DNA from: CALKZN01 sp050633785
GTDB taxonomy: Bacteria; Pseudomonadota; Gammaproteobacteria; Arenicellales; Arenicellaceae
Direction of reading: 5' to 3'
Assembly (NCBI GenBank): GCA_050633785.1
Contig: JBOEHE010000024.1
Span: 1 to 64,000, forward strand
DNA: 64,000 nucleotides
In this document: in pieces, positions 1 through 8,451 of the stretch
How positions within the stretch are numbered: the first letter of the stretch is position 1
Layout: each line of letters opens with the position of its first letter
Made by a program: the position numbers and the translations under genes
The notes under the pieces: model-generated
Seen by the model: only the letters and a program-made list of their open reading frames with translations
Told to the model about the DNA's origin: nothing
Databases searched by the model: none

Positions 1-416
1 TGATCTCCCTGAGGTGTTTTCTGTTTCCTGTCACTTTCAAGTTGCATAATGAATGACACAGCAGGTTCATCTGGAACCAGAGGAGGGTGTCCGCGCCCAT
101 CTTTTATGTGACAACGCTGACACGAACGGGAGTTAAATAAGGGACCCAAACCATCAGACGAACGGGCAGAGCCAATTCCTGTTGCCCAGACTCGCCTGAA
201 CAGAGCATTGCCTAAATTAAAGTCCATTGCTTGCAATGGTGATAAAGCTGTTGATGCATGTGAATACGCATTGGTATTTATTGGGCCGGTATATGTGTTG
301 GTTCCACCAGCGAGAGTTGGGTCATTTTCATTGCCTGCGTATGTATTGCAATTCAGAATTAAAAGGCTCAATAGGGTAATGCCAGGGCAAATCAAGGCTC
401 TGATAGACGTTGACAT
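1..416 (-). CDS. Di-heme oxidoreductase (DUF1111/DHOR family), C-terminus outside window
   Basis: The reading frame starts at an ATG at 416-414 and runs off the left edge, so only about 138 residues are present. A hydrophobic N-terminus looks like a signal peptide. The first heme c site reads CQRCHIKDGRG, the form typical of the DUF1111 'thiol oxidoreductase' family of periplasmic di-heme proteins, preceded by the family-like stretch GNALFRRVW and LGPLFNSRSC. Its start overlaps the imelysin stop codon by one base (TAATG), so the two are translationally coupled. This imelysin plus di-heme pairing is a common arrangement thought to act in periplasmic iron handling. The precise reaction is not known; the second heme site lies outside the window. 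Confidence 0.85.
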   Translation of the reverse strand, partial: MSTSIRALICPGITLLSLLILNCNTYAGNENDPTLAGGTNTYTGPINTNAYSHASTALSPLQAMDFNLGNALFRRVWATGIGSARSSDGLGPLFNSRSCQRCHIKDGRGHPPLVPDEPAVSFIMQLESDRKQKTPQGD

Positions 417-1648
417 TATTTATAGTGCGAACGAGTTTCCGTTAATGTCAGGGACAAAATAGCCAGCTTTTCGATAGCATTCTGAACAATCTGATTGCCT
501 TGTTTATTGTTTTCAAGGATCAACTGGTCAAAAGGCTGACCGGCTTTGCCACTCTTCATTATCTCTGAAACTGCCGTGCGTGCATTGGTGTAACTTTCCC
601 TGATAAGTTCTCTCTGGGGCAGCATATCGATGAATCTGATATTGTTTGGCATATTCGGTAAGCTGAACAATATTTTTTCGACCCCTTTTAAATTATTCCA
701 ATGGCTTAAATGGGTTGTGTCACTGAAACAGTCATGTTCTTCTTCCGGGTCGTGCAGAGTCAACGCCAGTTTCATACGTTCACCGGCCAGCTCCGCCTGA
801 ATGAACTCGACAATGCCTTCAATGATGGTTCCCATAATACGGTCTGGGTCACCAGTGATCAGCTTAATGGTCAGATCACCTTCACGTTCCCAGCGATTCA
901 GGGCAAAGCGCAAATCACTGATCAATAAAGTCATCAAACTTTGCAGATATGCCCGGCGACGTTCGCAGTTGCCATTACTACAGTCTGTCAGGCTGTAGTC
1001 CGTCCAAGGCCTGTTGCCTGCACCAGTCTCTGCCAGGTCCTGTCCCCAAAGCAGAAATTCAATCGCATGATAGCCAGCGGCAACATTGCTCTCTATACCA
1101 TCATATTGGTGCAATACATTAGCGATGAGTTCTGGAGTTATCGAGGAGGCGTCTATGGTACTTCCGTTTACTACTGGTTTGGTATTAGCAATAATATTGA
1201 TGGTTGAATAGGGGTTATCCTGCCCTGATTTGTTATCCAAGGCGACATAATCGATAAACCCTTCATCGATAGGCCAGGCATTAACCTTGCCTTCCCATTG
1301 ATCAATTTCTGGAAAGATAAAGCGCAGAACCTCTGATTTTAAATAAGGATTGCGAGCTTTGATCCAAGCTTTACGAGCGGCTTCCATGGAGGCTTTGGAT
1401 GGGGTATTGAATAGGTTGTGAATCGCTTTCTCAAGTGCTATTGCTCCCGTTAAGCTTTTTGAGTATTTTTTGTAAGCGTGCTGTCTTAATGAAGATGCTA
1501 CAGACAGTTCCGCAAAACCGAAGGCGTGATAACCATGAATGGCATCATCTTTATTGGCTTTAGCTTTGGTTGTTTCATCAGCAAAAACGCCAATGCTTGA
1601 CAGCAGAAAAAATGAAATAGTTAAGATAGAAATTAGGAATGATTGCAT
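416..1648 (-). CDS. Imelysin family protein (peptidase M75-like)
   Basis: The 410-residue product begins with a signal peptide (ILTISFFLLSSIGVFADE). It carries the family hallmark GxHxxE as GYHAIEFLLWGQDL, followed by RPWTDY, as in insulin-cleaving membrane protease/IrpA/EfeO-type domains. The name notwithstanding, members are generally regarded as periplasmic iron-binding or iron-uptake proteins rather than proven proteases. It sits directly upstream of the di-heme oxidoreductase with a one-base overlap and 48 bases downstream of a sulfotransferase-like gene, which may or may not be co-transcribed. The family assignment is secure; an iron role is inferred from the known gene partnership. Confidence 0.88.
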   Translation of the reverse strand: MQSFLISILTISFFLLSSIGVFADETTKAKANKDDAIHGYHAFGFAELSVASSLRQHAYKKYSKSLTGAIALEKAIHNLFNTPSKASMEAARKAWIKARNPYLKSEVLRFIFPEIDQWEGKVNAWPIDEGFIDYVALDNKSGQDNPYSTINIIANTKPVVNGSTIDASSITPELIANVLHQYDGIESNVAAGYHAIEFLLWGQDLAETGAGNRPWTDYSLTDCSNGNCERRRAYLQSLMTLLISDLRFALNRWEREGDLTIKLITGDPDRIMGTIIEGIVEFIQAELAGERMKLALTLHDPEEEHDCFSDTTHLSHWNNLKGVEKILFSLPNMPNNIRFIDMLPQRELIRESYTNARTAVSEIMKSGKAGQPFDQLILENNKQGNQIVQNAIEKLAILSLTLTETRSHYK

Positions 1649-1696
1649 TTTTTATAGCCTATATAAGTGATGAAGGTCAGGGTGTGACATCAAGTA

Positions 1697-2812
1697 TTAA
1701 AGCCATTTTACAACAGGTTTAGTCTGGATTGGCTTTTCCGGTTTATTATTTTTCTGGTTTTCTATAATGAGGTTTTCCTGATTGGAGTTTGTTTTAGCAT
1801 TGACGGGAGAAAACTGCTCTGTTGACGCTTGTTTAAGGCTTTCCAGAGGTTGAGATATATGTTCATCAATCAGTGTTCGCATAGTGGGTGTCACCCGTTT
1901 TTTCTTGGCATTAGTATCAGAACTGTAGACTTTACTCTGATCAATTGTTTTTGTATTCCAACGACTTTCTGTTCTGGCCAGACTCTTGGTCATGCCATCC
2001 ATTTCAATGTCCATATGTGGGGCTATATGAGTAAAAACGGCTTCTGGTAAGGAGGGATAGGGAACCATTAATAAAGGCGTTTTAGATTCGAAGGCTGCTG
2101 TGCAGCATTGGCCTATAAAGCGGGCAGCAATTTCTTCGGTTGATGCGGTTTCCGCTTTTGAGCGAATTAGCAAATCGATATAGGGATTGCTTTTAGCGGA
2201 GCCTTGGAAGCTGTTACTGGTTTCGTTTAATTTTCGTTTGATCAGCTTGGGGTCTTGCCATTCAGCCAGATTCTGGGTCAATGAAACCAGCACTTCATCC
2301 GGTTCACGATATAAATAGCATAAAGGGACGCTCGGGACAGCTTGGCAAATGGCGTCGATAATAAAAATATTCCAGCTGGTCCATTTTATGATCAAAGTTT
2401 GATTGTTGTTGCAGAAGCTGTGAAATAACAGGCTGAGGATCAGACGTAAATGACGAACCAATTCATGCTGAGGACCTCTAAATGTGTGCAGAAATTGTCC
2501 AATCACATCAGCTTCAGCGATGACCTGACAGGCTCTATGCTGACGCAGCATATTGGCCGCCAATGTTGACCCACAACGAGACATATGGAATATCATGCCT
2601 TTGATATTCTGGCTGAGGAATTCACTGCTGCATTCATACTGCCACAAAGAGTCAAGTTCAACGAATACACGGCGTGAATATCTTTCCAAATCCTGACGCA
2701 GAAAAGAGGCTTTCAATTCTTGATTATTGAAATCAACAAACTCAACATAAGCCTTACCAGACCTTTCTACAAATTGGCGTGGCACCCAGCCTTGCTTTAT
2801 ATCAAAATGCAC
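1697..2812 (-). CDS. Sulfotransferase-like protein 1
   Basis: The 371-residue soluble protein starts with GTG. Residues 75-83 form a PAPS-binding loop, FHMSRCGST, matching the 5'-phosphosulfate loop of sulfotransferases, and a later YLYREPDEVLVSL segment matches the 3'-phosphate binding region. No signal peptide or membrane segment is seen, so it should act in the cytoplasm. The last 50 residues are polar, low-complexity and rich in Asn, Gln and Lys, and are likely a disordered tail. A paralogue of similar design lies on the opposite strand at 7396-8334, and both begin with a short W-x-P segment. Between them lie a Tat-exported protein, a JmjC oxygenase and a G8-domain protein. Substrate unknown; a protein or glycan acceptor are both possible. 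Confidence 0.75.
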   Translation of the reverse strand: MHFDIKQGWVPRQFVERSGKAYVEFVDFNNQELKASFLRQDLERYSRRVFVELDSLWQYECSSEFLSQNIKGMIFHMSRCGSTLAANMLRQHRACQVIAEADVIGQFLHTFRGPQHELVRHLRLILSLLFHSFCNNNQTLIIKWTSWNIFIIDAICQAVPSVPLCYLYREPDEVLVSLTQNLAEWQDPKLIKRKLNETSNSFQGSAKSNPYIDLLIRSKAETASTEEIAARFIGQCCTAAFESKTPLLMVPYPSLPEAVFTHIAPHMDIEMDGMTKSLARTESRWNTKTIDQSKVYSSDTNAKKKRVTPTMRTLIDEHISQPLESLKQASTEQFSPVNAKTNSNQENLIIENQKNNKPEKPIQTKPVVKWL

Positions 2813-2858
2813 TGTTTATGCGTCTCGCGTCATAATTTTTGGTGAAATTTTGGATAGA

Positions 2859-2889
2859 AAAAACAAAAAAGGGATGGCAGAGCCATCCC
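2859..2889 (-). terminator. Rho-independent terminator of the Tat-protein gene
   Basis: Inverted arms GGGATGGC and GCCATCCC with a three-base loop lie at 2871-2889. On the minus strand they are followed by a T-rich run (2870-2859). It is 25 bases after the stop of the gene at 2914-3474, which makes that gene a single, strongly bounded transcript. Confidence 0.88.
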
Positions 2890-2913
2890 TTTCAGTCTGT
2901 GCGTAATAGTGAC

Positions 2914-3474
2914 TCAGGATACGTTCAGTGTGATGACGTGATCGGCAAATCCAGGGCTGGATAAGGTCACTGTGATTGCGCCTGTTCCAGGAGCATCACC
3001 AAAGTCACCATTTGATGGATCAAAAGTTCCAAAATCAGCAACACCTGTATCAGCACTGGTCATGGTTGTTGGCACTGAAGCCGTTCCAAACGTGGTTGTA
3101 CCGCCGTTGATTGAGACGGTAATAGGTATTGCCTGTGCTGGAGTGACTGTTGCAGTAATCCGCATATCGGTACCATCATCGTACAAAAAGCTGTCAGTGA
3201 CAGTTTGAGTACCAGTTACACCGCCTGCATCGTAACCACCTGGAGCATCATCTCCTAGAAACCATGCTGCGCTTATAACGCCTGGAGCTGGAGGAGGAGT
3301 GACTACTGAAGTTTGTGCATGGGCTGGTGTGACAATAGTCTCAAGCATGGGTTTGCCCCACTTGGCACCAGCTCCAATTGCTGCTACACCGCTGACAGCT
3401 GTCAGGGTTTTCAAAGCCTTACGGCGCTTTTCGGTGTGACGAATGTTGTTTTTTGAATCTTTTTTATTTGACAC
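2914..3474 (-). CDS. Tat-exported beta-rich protein of unknown function
   Basis: I chose the GTG at 3474, with a GGGGAA stretch about 9 bases upstream; a TTG at 3489 would add five residues. The N-terminus is KRRKALKTLTAVSGVAA, a twin-arginine (RRxxLK) signal with Arg17-Arg18. An unusual segment KWGKPMLETIVTPAHA follows, with likely cleavage after Ala53. The mature part of about 130 residues is acidic and rich in Gly, Thr, Asp and Val, with alternating patterns that suggest an immunoglobulin-like beta sandwich; it contains no cysteine. It has its own sigma-70 promoter and terminator and lies directly downstream of the JmjC oxygenase gene. I infer, without proof, that it could be the substrate of the neighbouring oxygenase or sulfotransferases. 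Confidence 0.72.
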   Translation of the reverse strand: MSNKKDSKNNIRHTEKRRKALKTLTAVSGVAAIGAGAKWGKPMLETIVTPAHAQTSVVTPPPAPGVISAAWFLGDDAPGGYDAGGVTGTQTVTDSFLYDDGTDMRITATVTPAQAIPITVSINGGTTTFGTASVPTTMTSADTGVADFGTFDPSNGDFGDAPGTGAITVTLSSPGFADHVITLNVS

Positions 3475-3509
3475 GACTATATTCCCCAATATGTTAAACG
3501 TATTTAATG

Positions 3510-3537
3510 ATTGTATAATAGTTTAATACTATGTCAA
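3510..3537 (-). promoter_or_regulatory. Sigma-70 promoter for the Tat-protein gene
   Basis: On the minus strand a perfect -35 TTGACA (3537-3532) is followed after 16 bases by TACAAT (3515-3510). Transcription would begin near 3503, about 30 bases before the chosen start codon. It is among the closest consensus sigma-70 promoters I noticed in the window. Confidence 0.78.
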
Positions 3538-3557
3538 GTCTTAGAAAACATAGTATT
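3525..3557. repeat. Inverted repeat overlapping the -35 box, candidate operator
   Basis: Perfect 9-base arms AATACTATG (3525-3533) and CATAGTATT (3549-3557) are separated by 15 bases. The left arm overlaps the -35 hexamer of the promoter at 3510-3537. There is no T-run, so it is not a standard terminator for the upstream JmjC gene. A repressor site or a hairpin at the end of the JmjC message are both possible. Confidence 0.55.
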
Positions 3558-3567
3558 TATTAAAGCC

Positions 3568-4749
3568 TTAATTGTCCTCTTCAGTTGGTAAAATAAGACC
3601 CAGACTGTTTAATTGTGCAATTACATTACGGATTTTTTCAAACTCTAACTGAGGACAGATTTCCAAGATGGATTGAACACTGAACGAGTTTTCTGCAGAT
3701 TCAAAAATCATGGCAAGCATATCTTTTGGAATGCCATCGAGATTAATGCGGTTACCGCGTGCAAATACAACGGCGTCCTGACTGTCTTCATCATAGCGGA
3801 TCAGGACCTTCTGCTCTGGATGCAAGGAAAATTCCCGGTCAGATGATATGGAATCCATGGCTTCCCAATCAACCGGTAGATCCCATTCTTTTCTGATAGG
3901 GTTTTCCGTCATAATATATTGCACCAGTGATTCACGCAGGGTGTTGTCATCCAACAAACTGTTCAGTTTGATTTTGAATTGTTCGATATGTTCTTCTAAA
4001 GGAGCGTCGGAGTATGTTCCTCCCAGCATTTGTGTGCCTGCGACAGGAAAGTCTTTTCTGAGGAATTCATCAGTATTTACCATTTGTCCAACAAGCCACT
4101 GCAGATATTCTATTCCTGACTTGGATTGCGGCCCAACAGTCAAGTGAACCGATGGCGAGACGGCAACGGCATAATGCCAGTGGCCTCTGGGAATATATAA
4201 CACATCACCTGGAGTCATTTCATACTCTATATAAGGGTCTGTAGTGGGTGGGTTGCCTTTATCATTGCCTTGCTGATGCAGGGGGTAGGTGTTGGTTGGT
4301 TCAAAAACGGCCCATTGCTTGGTTCCTTCAACTTGCACGATGAAAACATCATGTTGATCATAATGTGTATCAAAGCCTTGCTTGGAGGTATAGGAGGCAT
4401 AGCAATTCGTGTGGATTTGGGTATTTAGTTCGCGTGCAAGAAATGAATTGAACCTGCCAACGATCGGGTCAACCTGGTTTACTGAATTGATGACCAGTGT
4501 TGCTCCTTTCTTCAACCAGTTTCTGGCGTCGGGAAAATGTTGTTTTGGTAGCTCTTTTTTCTCATGTAATAAACGCATGCCATCATAGCTGGTGCGCGTA
4601 TTGTTTAAGAAATGGTTGACCTCATTCCAGCTGAATATATCAGTAAACTTTTCAGTCGAACCTTGAATAACAACGGCTCGTTTGCCCCAGTATTTTGTTA
4701 GAAATTCTTCTTTATCGAGTGGGTCGAGTAAATAATCTAATCCGAACAT
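3568..4749 (-). CDS. JmjC/cupin-4 2-oxoglutarate oxygenase (ROXA-like)
   Basis: The 393-residue protein matches the bacterial ribosomal-oxygenase type (E. coli YcfD/RoxA, human MINA53) in length and layout. It opens with YWGKRAVVIQG, then has the Fe(II) ligands in HYDQHDVFIVQVEGTKQW (His129, Asp131) and PRGHWH (His190/His192). The last 90 residues look like a small winged-helix domain ending in an Ile/Leu-rich helical segment, as in YcfD. Such enzymes hydroxylate protein side chains in the cytoplasm using Fe(II), oxygen and 2-oxoglutarate. Here, however, it is placed between a Tat-exported protein and a G8-domain protein, with sulfotransferases on either side, so a target other than ribosomal protein is plausible. 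Housekeeping ROXA activity remains the alternative. Confidence 0.82.
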   Translation of the reverse strand: MFGLDYLLDPLDKEEFLTKYWGKRAVVIQGSTEKFTDIFSWNEVNHFLNNTRTSYDGMRLLHEKKELPKQHFPDARNWLKKGATLVINSVNQVDPIVGRFNSFLARELNTQIHTNCYASYTSKQGFDTHYDQHDVFIVQVEGTKQWAVFEPTNTYPLHQQGNDKGNPPTTDPYIEYEMTPGDVLYIPRGHWHYAVAVSPSVHLTVGPQSKSGIEYLQWLVGQMVNTDEFLRKDFPVAGTQMLGGTYSDAPLEEHIEQFKIKLNSLLDDNTLRESLVQYIMTENPIRKEWDLPVDWEAMDSISSDREFSLHPEQKVLIRYDEDSQDAVVFARGNRINLDGIPKDMLAMIFESAENSFSVQSILEICPQLEFEKIRNVIAQLNSLGLILPTEEDN

Positions 4750-4774
4750 AGCTGTTTTTTATTCCTGTTGAGTG

Positions 4775-7168
4775 CTAATTGGTGTATGGACAAGCAAAAC
4801 CATCAATGCCGTCCAGAGTTTGGTCGCATGTGGCTATCTGGCCTCCTGCGGCAATAGTGTATTTCTCATGACAAGCGGCATTGGTCATATTGGCTTCAGG
4901 ACAACCCATGCTGGTGTCATCACTTTGCGGTAAGATATAGTCTCTGGCCTGTTCATTTTTGAAAACCTGAAAATTGTTGCCAGCAATACGCTGGTGATTA
5001 TAGACATATACTGGCCGCTTTTGAGTGATTTTCGGTTTACGGGTTCCATACGTCTCTTCACCAAACTCAATGAACCTCTGTTGTGGCTGGCTGGTGTCTT
5101 CGATAAATTTTACTGTGTCCAGATTGAAAGCTCTTTTCCCTCCCCAGGAGGTTGGGGTTAAAATTCTGACTCCAGTCTTAGCCTCAATACTGGCATCTTC
5201 AATATTGAATTGTCGATTACGCACTCCGCCAGCTTCAATACCAACATTCATGCCGGAGATTGTGGCTTGATACACCTTGGCAGATTTGCTGTGATTGGCC
5301 CGGATACCAATAGTGTCAGCCTGATTTTTATCTTCACCAATAATTCGCAATTTGTTGAACGTATAATAGTCTGAATGATAGTCAAACATGACACCATTGC
5401 TGCTTTTCCAGATCAAGGTGTTGACCAGATCGACATTGCGGCTTTTACAGATTGAACATTCTTTGGTGCTCCATATCCTCACCCCGTAACCAGCGGCCCC
5501 GTAAACTTCATTGTCAGAAAACTCAAAGATACGATTATCAGGATAATCCGATAGTAATGGAAACTCAGGAAAAGCCTGTGATCTTTCTGTTCGAAACAGT
5601 GCATAGCCACTGGCGCGGACACCAGCAACAACATTATTGCGCACTATGTTGTTGTCTGAACCAAGCCAGAACCCGGAACCTTCATGGCCAACGCCTTCGC
5701 CTCTTTCTCGGTGTTCCATGTCCATGCCTGAACCACGAATAGCAGCAACGAAGTTGCCTTCAAAAACATTGCCTGTTTCTGAACCGTCTTCGGTGACAAT
5801 TCCAGCGCCATCAATATCAAAGACGATGTTGTTTTTGACCAGACCAAAATGTGAACCGTGCAGGGACAAGCCCCAGCGTTTCCCACCGTTGATAACATTG
5901 CCAATCAAGCGAAAGCTGGGGGCACTGGATGATAGTTGTTGAGCATTGGTTATGTGATGCATATGAACGGGATAACGAGCTACCTGGTTTTCTCCAATGT
6001 ACTCGGCTTCCAGACCTTCGGTGGCGATGCTGTTGTCAATGGTGGCAATAGTCGTTCTGCCGAGGTCTTTGAACAGTGCGTGATTAATATTTATGCTGGA
6101 GTTGTGGAAGCCAATAGTGTGGCCACGGGTGCCTGAAGGATTTTCCGAACGAATAATGATGTTTCTGCTGACGTTGGCGACATGTGGCATCAAACGGGTT
6201 TCAGTTTGTTTGTCTAGATTGGTATTTATGCCTTTATGGTTGTAGCGCAAAGTTTGTTTCAAGGTGATGTTGCTTGCTTCAAGTTTGCTGATTTCAGCCA
6301 ATTCCCAGTGCGCAGGCATTACCAGGCCTTTGGAACCTTTCAGATTATAAGGTGATTCGTCTCTGGTGTTGATGTCTGCTGGTCTGATCTGTCTTGAGTC
6401 AGGTATTAACAACTGGTCTTTTACCAGCCAGGAAGCTGGGACCGTATCCAGATGAATGATTTGATCACCCGAAGACACCGCTTTGTTCAGGCGTGAGAAA
6501 ACGATTTCCTTTGGTGTTCCGTGGAAGTCAATAGAGCCCCAGACCAGCAGGCCATTGCCATATTGTTTGGGGTCTATTGGGTTATTCAGCGATGATTCTG
6601 TAGATTTTTCTGTTAACAGCCTTTGATCATTAATAACGATTTCCGCAGTAATCGTTGCATCCAATGGGGCGTCAATATCGCCAATGCGCAGAGAACCTGT
6701 TCGGTAGACAAGCAGGTGTGTCACATGCATTTTGGTGGTATTTGTGTCAGAAAACCGTAATTCTCCAGCTATACCGACAGCATTCAATGCGTTTGTTGAA
6801 TCAAGGTCATATTCAACGCTATGATCATTATCTATGATGACTATTGCATTTGTGCTGGGTACTTGACCATTGTTCCAGATGCTCTGGTCTGACCACTGAC
6901 CACTTTTTATGGTTTTTGCGGTAAAGTTTCTGGCAAAGTTGGGTACCGTATCTTTATTGTGAATACGGATAAATTCCCGGTATTGATCATCCAATGGGTT
7001 GGAGTCAATGGTTGCACAGTCTAAGGTGAATGCGGGAATATCAGAGGTGTTTGCCGTAAACTCAGTTGCTTTAGTATCCTCTTGTGGAGCCGAAGAGAAA
7101 AATAACACGAAGCCTAACACCAAAAATAAGGTGATAAAAATCAGATCAGTAATGACATTTTTTTTCAT
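4775..7168 (-). CDS. G8-domain, right-handed beta-helix surface or secreted protein
   Basis: I start at the ATG at 7168, which has a GGGGGAAAAAC ribosome site; the frame remains open further upstream but without good signals. The 797-residue protein has one N-terminal membrane anchor (about residues 8-25). A G8 domain follows from about residue 88 (SGQWSDQSIWNNGQVPST), and a long stretch at about 370-690 shows repeated N-N-x-V/I patterns of a parallel beta-helix (NNIVFDIDGAG, NNIVRNNVVAGV). Animal CEMIP/TMEM2 share the G8 plus beta-helix plan and act on hyaluronan; bacterial members are poorly known. Carbohydrate binding or cleavage at the cell surface is the best inference. The JmjC gene starts 25 bases downstream of its stop, so they may share a transcript. 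Confidence 0.78.
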   Translation of the reverse strand: MKKNVITDLIFITLFLVLGFVLFFSSAPQEDTKATEFTANTSDIPAFTLDCATIDSNPLDDQYREFIRIHNKDTVPNFARNFTAKTIKSGQWSDQSIWNNGQVPSTNAIVIIDNDHSVEYDLDSTNALNAVGIAGELRFSDTNTTKMHVTHLLVYRTGSLRIGDIDAPLDATITAEIVINDQRLLTEKSTESSLNNPIDPKQYGNGLLVWGSIDFHGTPKEIVFSRLNKAVSSGDQIIHLDTVPASWLVKDQLLIPDSRQIRPADINTRDESPYNLKGSKGLVMPAHWELAEISKLEASNITLKQTLRYNHKGINTNLDKQTETRLMPHVANVSRNIIIRSENPSGTRGHTIGFHNSSININHALFKDLGRTTIATIDNSIATEGLEAEYIGENQVARYPVHMHHITNAQQLSSSAPSFRLIGNVINGGKRWGLSLHGSHFGLVKNNIVFDIDGAGIVTEDGSETGNVFEGNFVAAIRGSGMDMEHRERGEGVGHEGSGFWLGSDNNIVRNNVVAGVRASGYALFRTERSQAFPEFPLLSDYPDNRIFEFSDNEVYGAAGYGVRIWSTKECSICKSRNVDLVNTLIWKSSNGVMFDYHSDYYTFNKLRIIGEDKNQADTIGIRANHSKSAKVYQATISGMNVGIEAGGVRNRQFNIEDASIEAKTGVRILTPTSWGGKRAFNLDTVKFIEDTSQPQQRFIEFGEETYGTRKPKITQKRPVYVYNHQRIAGNNFQVFKNEQARDYILPQSDDTSMGCPEANMTNAACHEKYTIAAGGQIATCDQTLDGIDGFACPYTN

Positions 7169-7395
7169 GTTTTTCCCCCAGAAAACATAATGACTTTTTA
7201 CCCCGGAAAATATAAATCGCTTATTGAACCACTGGCAGAAAATTTTGACAGAAACGAGGGATAGTGAGGACTCACTAATAATAACCCTATATGATATACC
7301 CATCTTTCGCCGACACCCTATAGAATAATAACAGCACCTTTGATTTATGCAAAATAATTACTTGATATTATGCCCATCGTTTTTTCGAGTTTTTT

Positions 7396-8334
7396 ATGAA
7401 GATACCTGATGATGAAGTCTGGCTGCCACAATCGTTGAGGTTTTCATTTGGGGAGCCGGTAGTCAAAGTCGCAAAATTGAAAGAGCCATTGCTGGGCTTT
7501 GTTTCTGATCTGGATTTTTCTTCTAAGGAGAATAGTTTTAATGTTCCATTAATGGATATTGATCTGTCTGATAAAGAGTCACAGATTGATGGTTTTATTT
7601 TTCACTTCCCGAGAAGTGGAAGCACAGCGGTTGCCAGAGGTCTGGGCAGTTTGAATAATGCGGCCTGCTTTTTTGAGCCTAATTGTATAAATGAACTTCT
7701 GACTCATGAGCTGATCAATAGTGAGTTTCAAACGCAGTGGCTCAGGCAATTGATAGGCTTGTATAGCAGCAACTACAAATCTCTTAAAGCATCAGTGTTT
7801 ATCAAATTGTCCAGTTGGGCACTGTTCTACATTACTCTGTTTGAAGATGTGTTTGCTGATGTGCCTTTGATCCTGGTATATCGAAACCCAGCTGACGTTT
7901 TGGTGCAGATTCACGAACGACCAACCGGTTGGATGGGGTCTGATGTACAGAAAGTCATTCAACCCAGGTTGATGAATAAAGCTGAGCTAGCAGATGGATT
8001 ATCCAAACAACTGACTGAACTGGAATATTGCAGCTTGATGTTACAGGCCTTTTGTCGTCAGGCATTGGCTGTTAAGCAGCCCTTGCACCTGGTTTCACAC
8101 AATACATTTAGTGATCACTTGCTGAAAGTGTTATCCGCTATTGATTGTGATCTAAGCGAAGGTCAACGTTTAGATTTACTTGAATCTTTGAGTCATGACT
8201 CGGAATTATGGGGAACAACTCAAGCTTATGTCCATGATTCTGACACCATTCGTTCGCGGGCCTCACAGCAAATGTTGGTCGAAGAACAGCAAATAATGTT
8301 GTTGCTGGAAAAGATAGAAAAACGCTTCCAATAA
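7396..8334 (+). CDS. Sulfotransferase-like protein 2
   Basis: The 312-residue soluble protein has a PAPS-type P-loop FHFPRSGSTA at residues 69-78 and a downstream VYRNPADVLVQI segment corresponding to the 3'-phosphate site. It resembles the protein at 1697-2812 in domain order and in the N-terminal W-x-P motif, but lacks that protein's disordered tail. It is transcribed divergently from the G8-domain gene, with 227 bases between the two start codons that probably hold both promoters. Family membership is convincing from the loop. The acceptor is unknown, and its position at the edge of the cassette suggests a linked role. Confidence 0.75.
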   Translation: MKIPDDEVWLPQSLRFSFGEPVVKVAKLKEPLLGFVSDLDFSSKENSFNVPLMDIDLSDKESQIDGFIFHFPRSGSTAVARGLGSLNNAACFFEPNCINELLTHELINSEFQTQWLRQLIGLYSSNYKSLKASVFIKLSSWALFYITLFEDVFADVPLILVYRNPADVLVQIHERPTGWMGSDVQKVIQPRLMNKAELADGLSKQLTELEYCSLMLQAFCRQALAVKQPLHLVSHNTFSDHLLKVLSAIDCDLSEGQRLDLLESLSHDSELWGTTQAYVHDSDTIRSRASQQMLVEEQQIMLLLEKIEKRFQ

Positions 8335-8451
8335 GAATTACGCTATTGCAACACAGATCAAATTTTTATAATTCATCGATTAAGATACTTTTCTTAATTT
8401 TATTGTTCATTCAACCCTCAATTATCACAACTGCAGTTATTGGAGCCTTTT

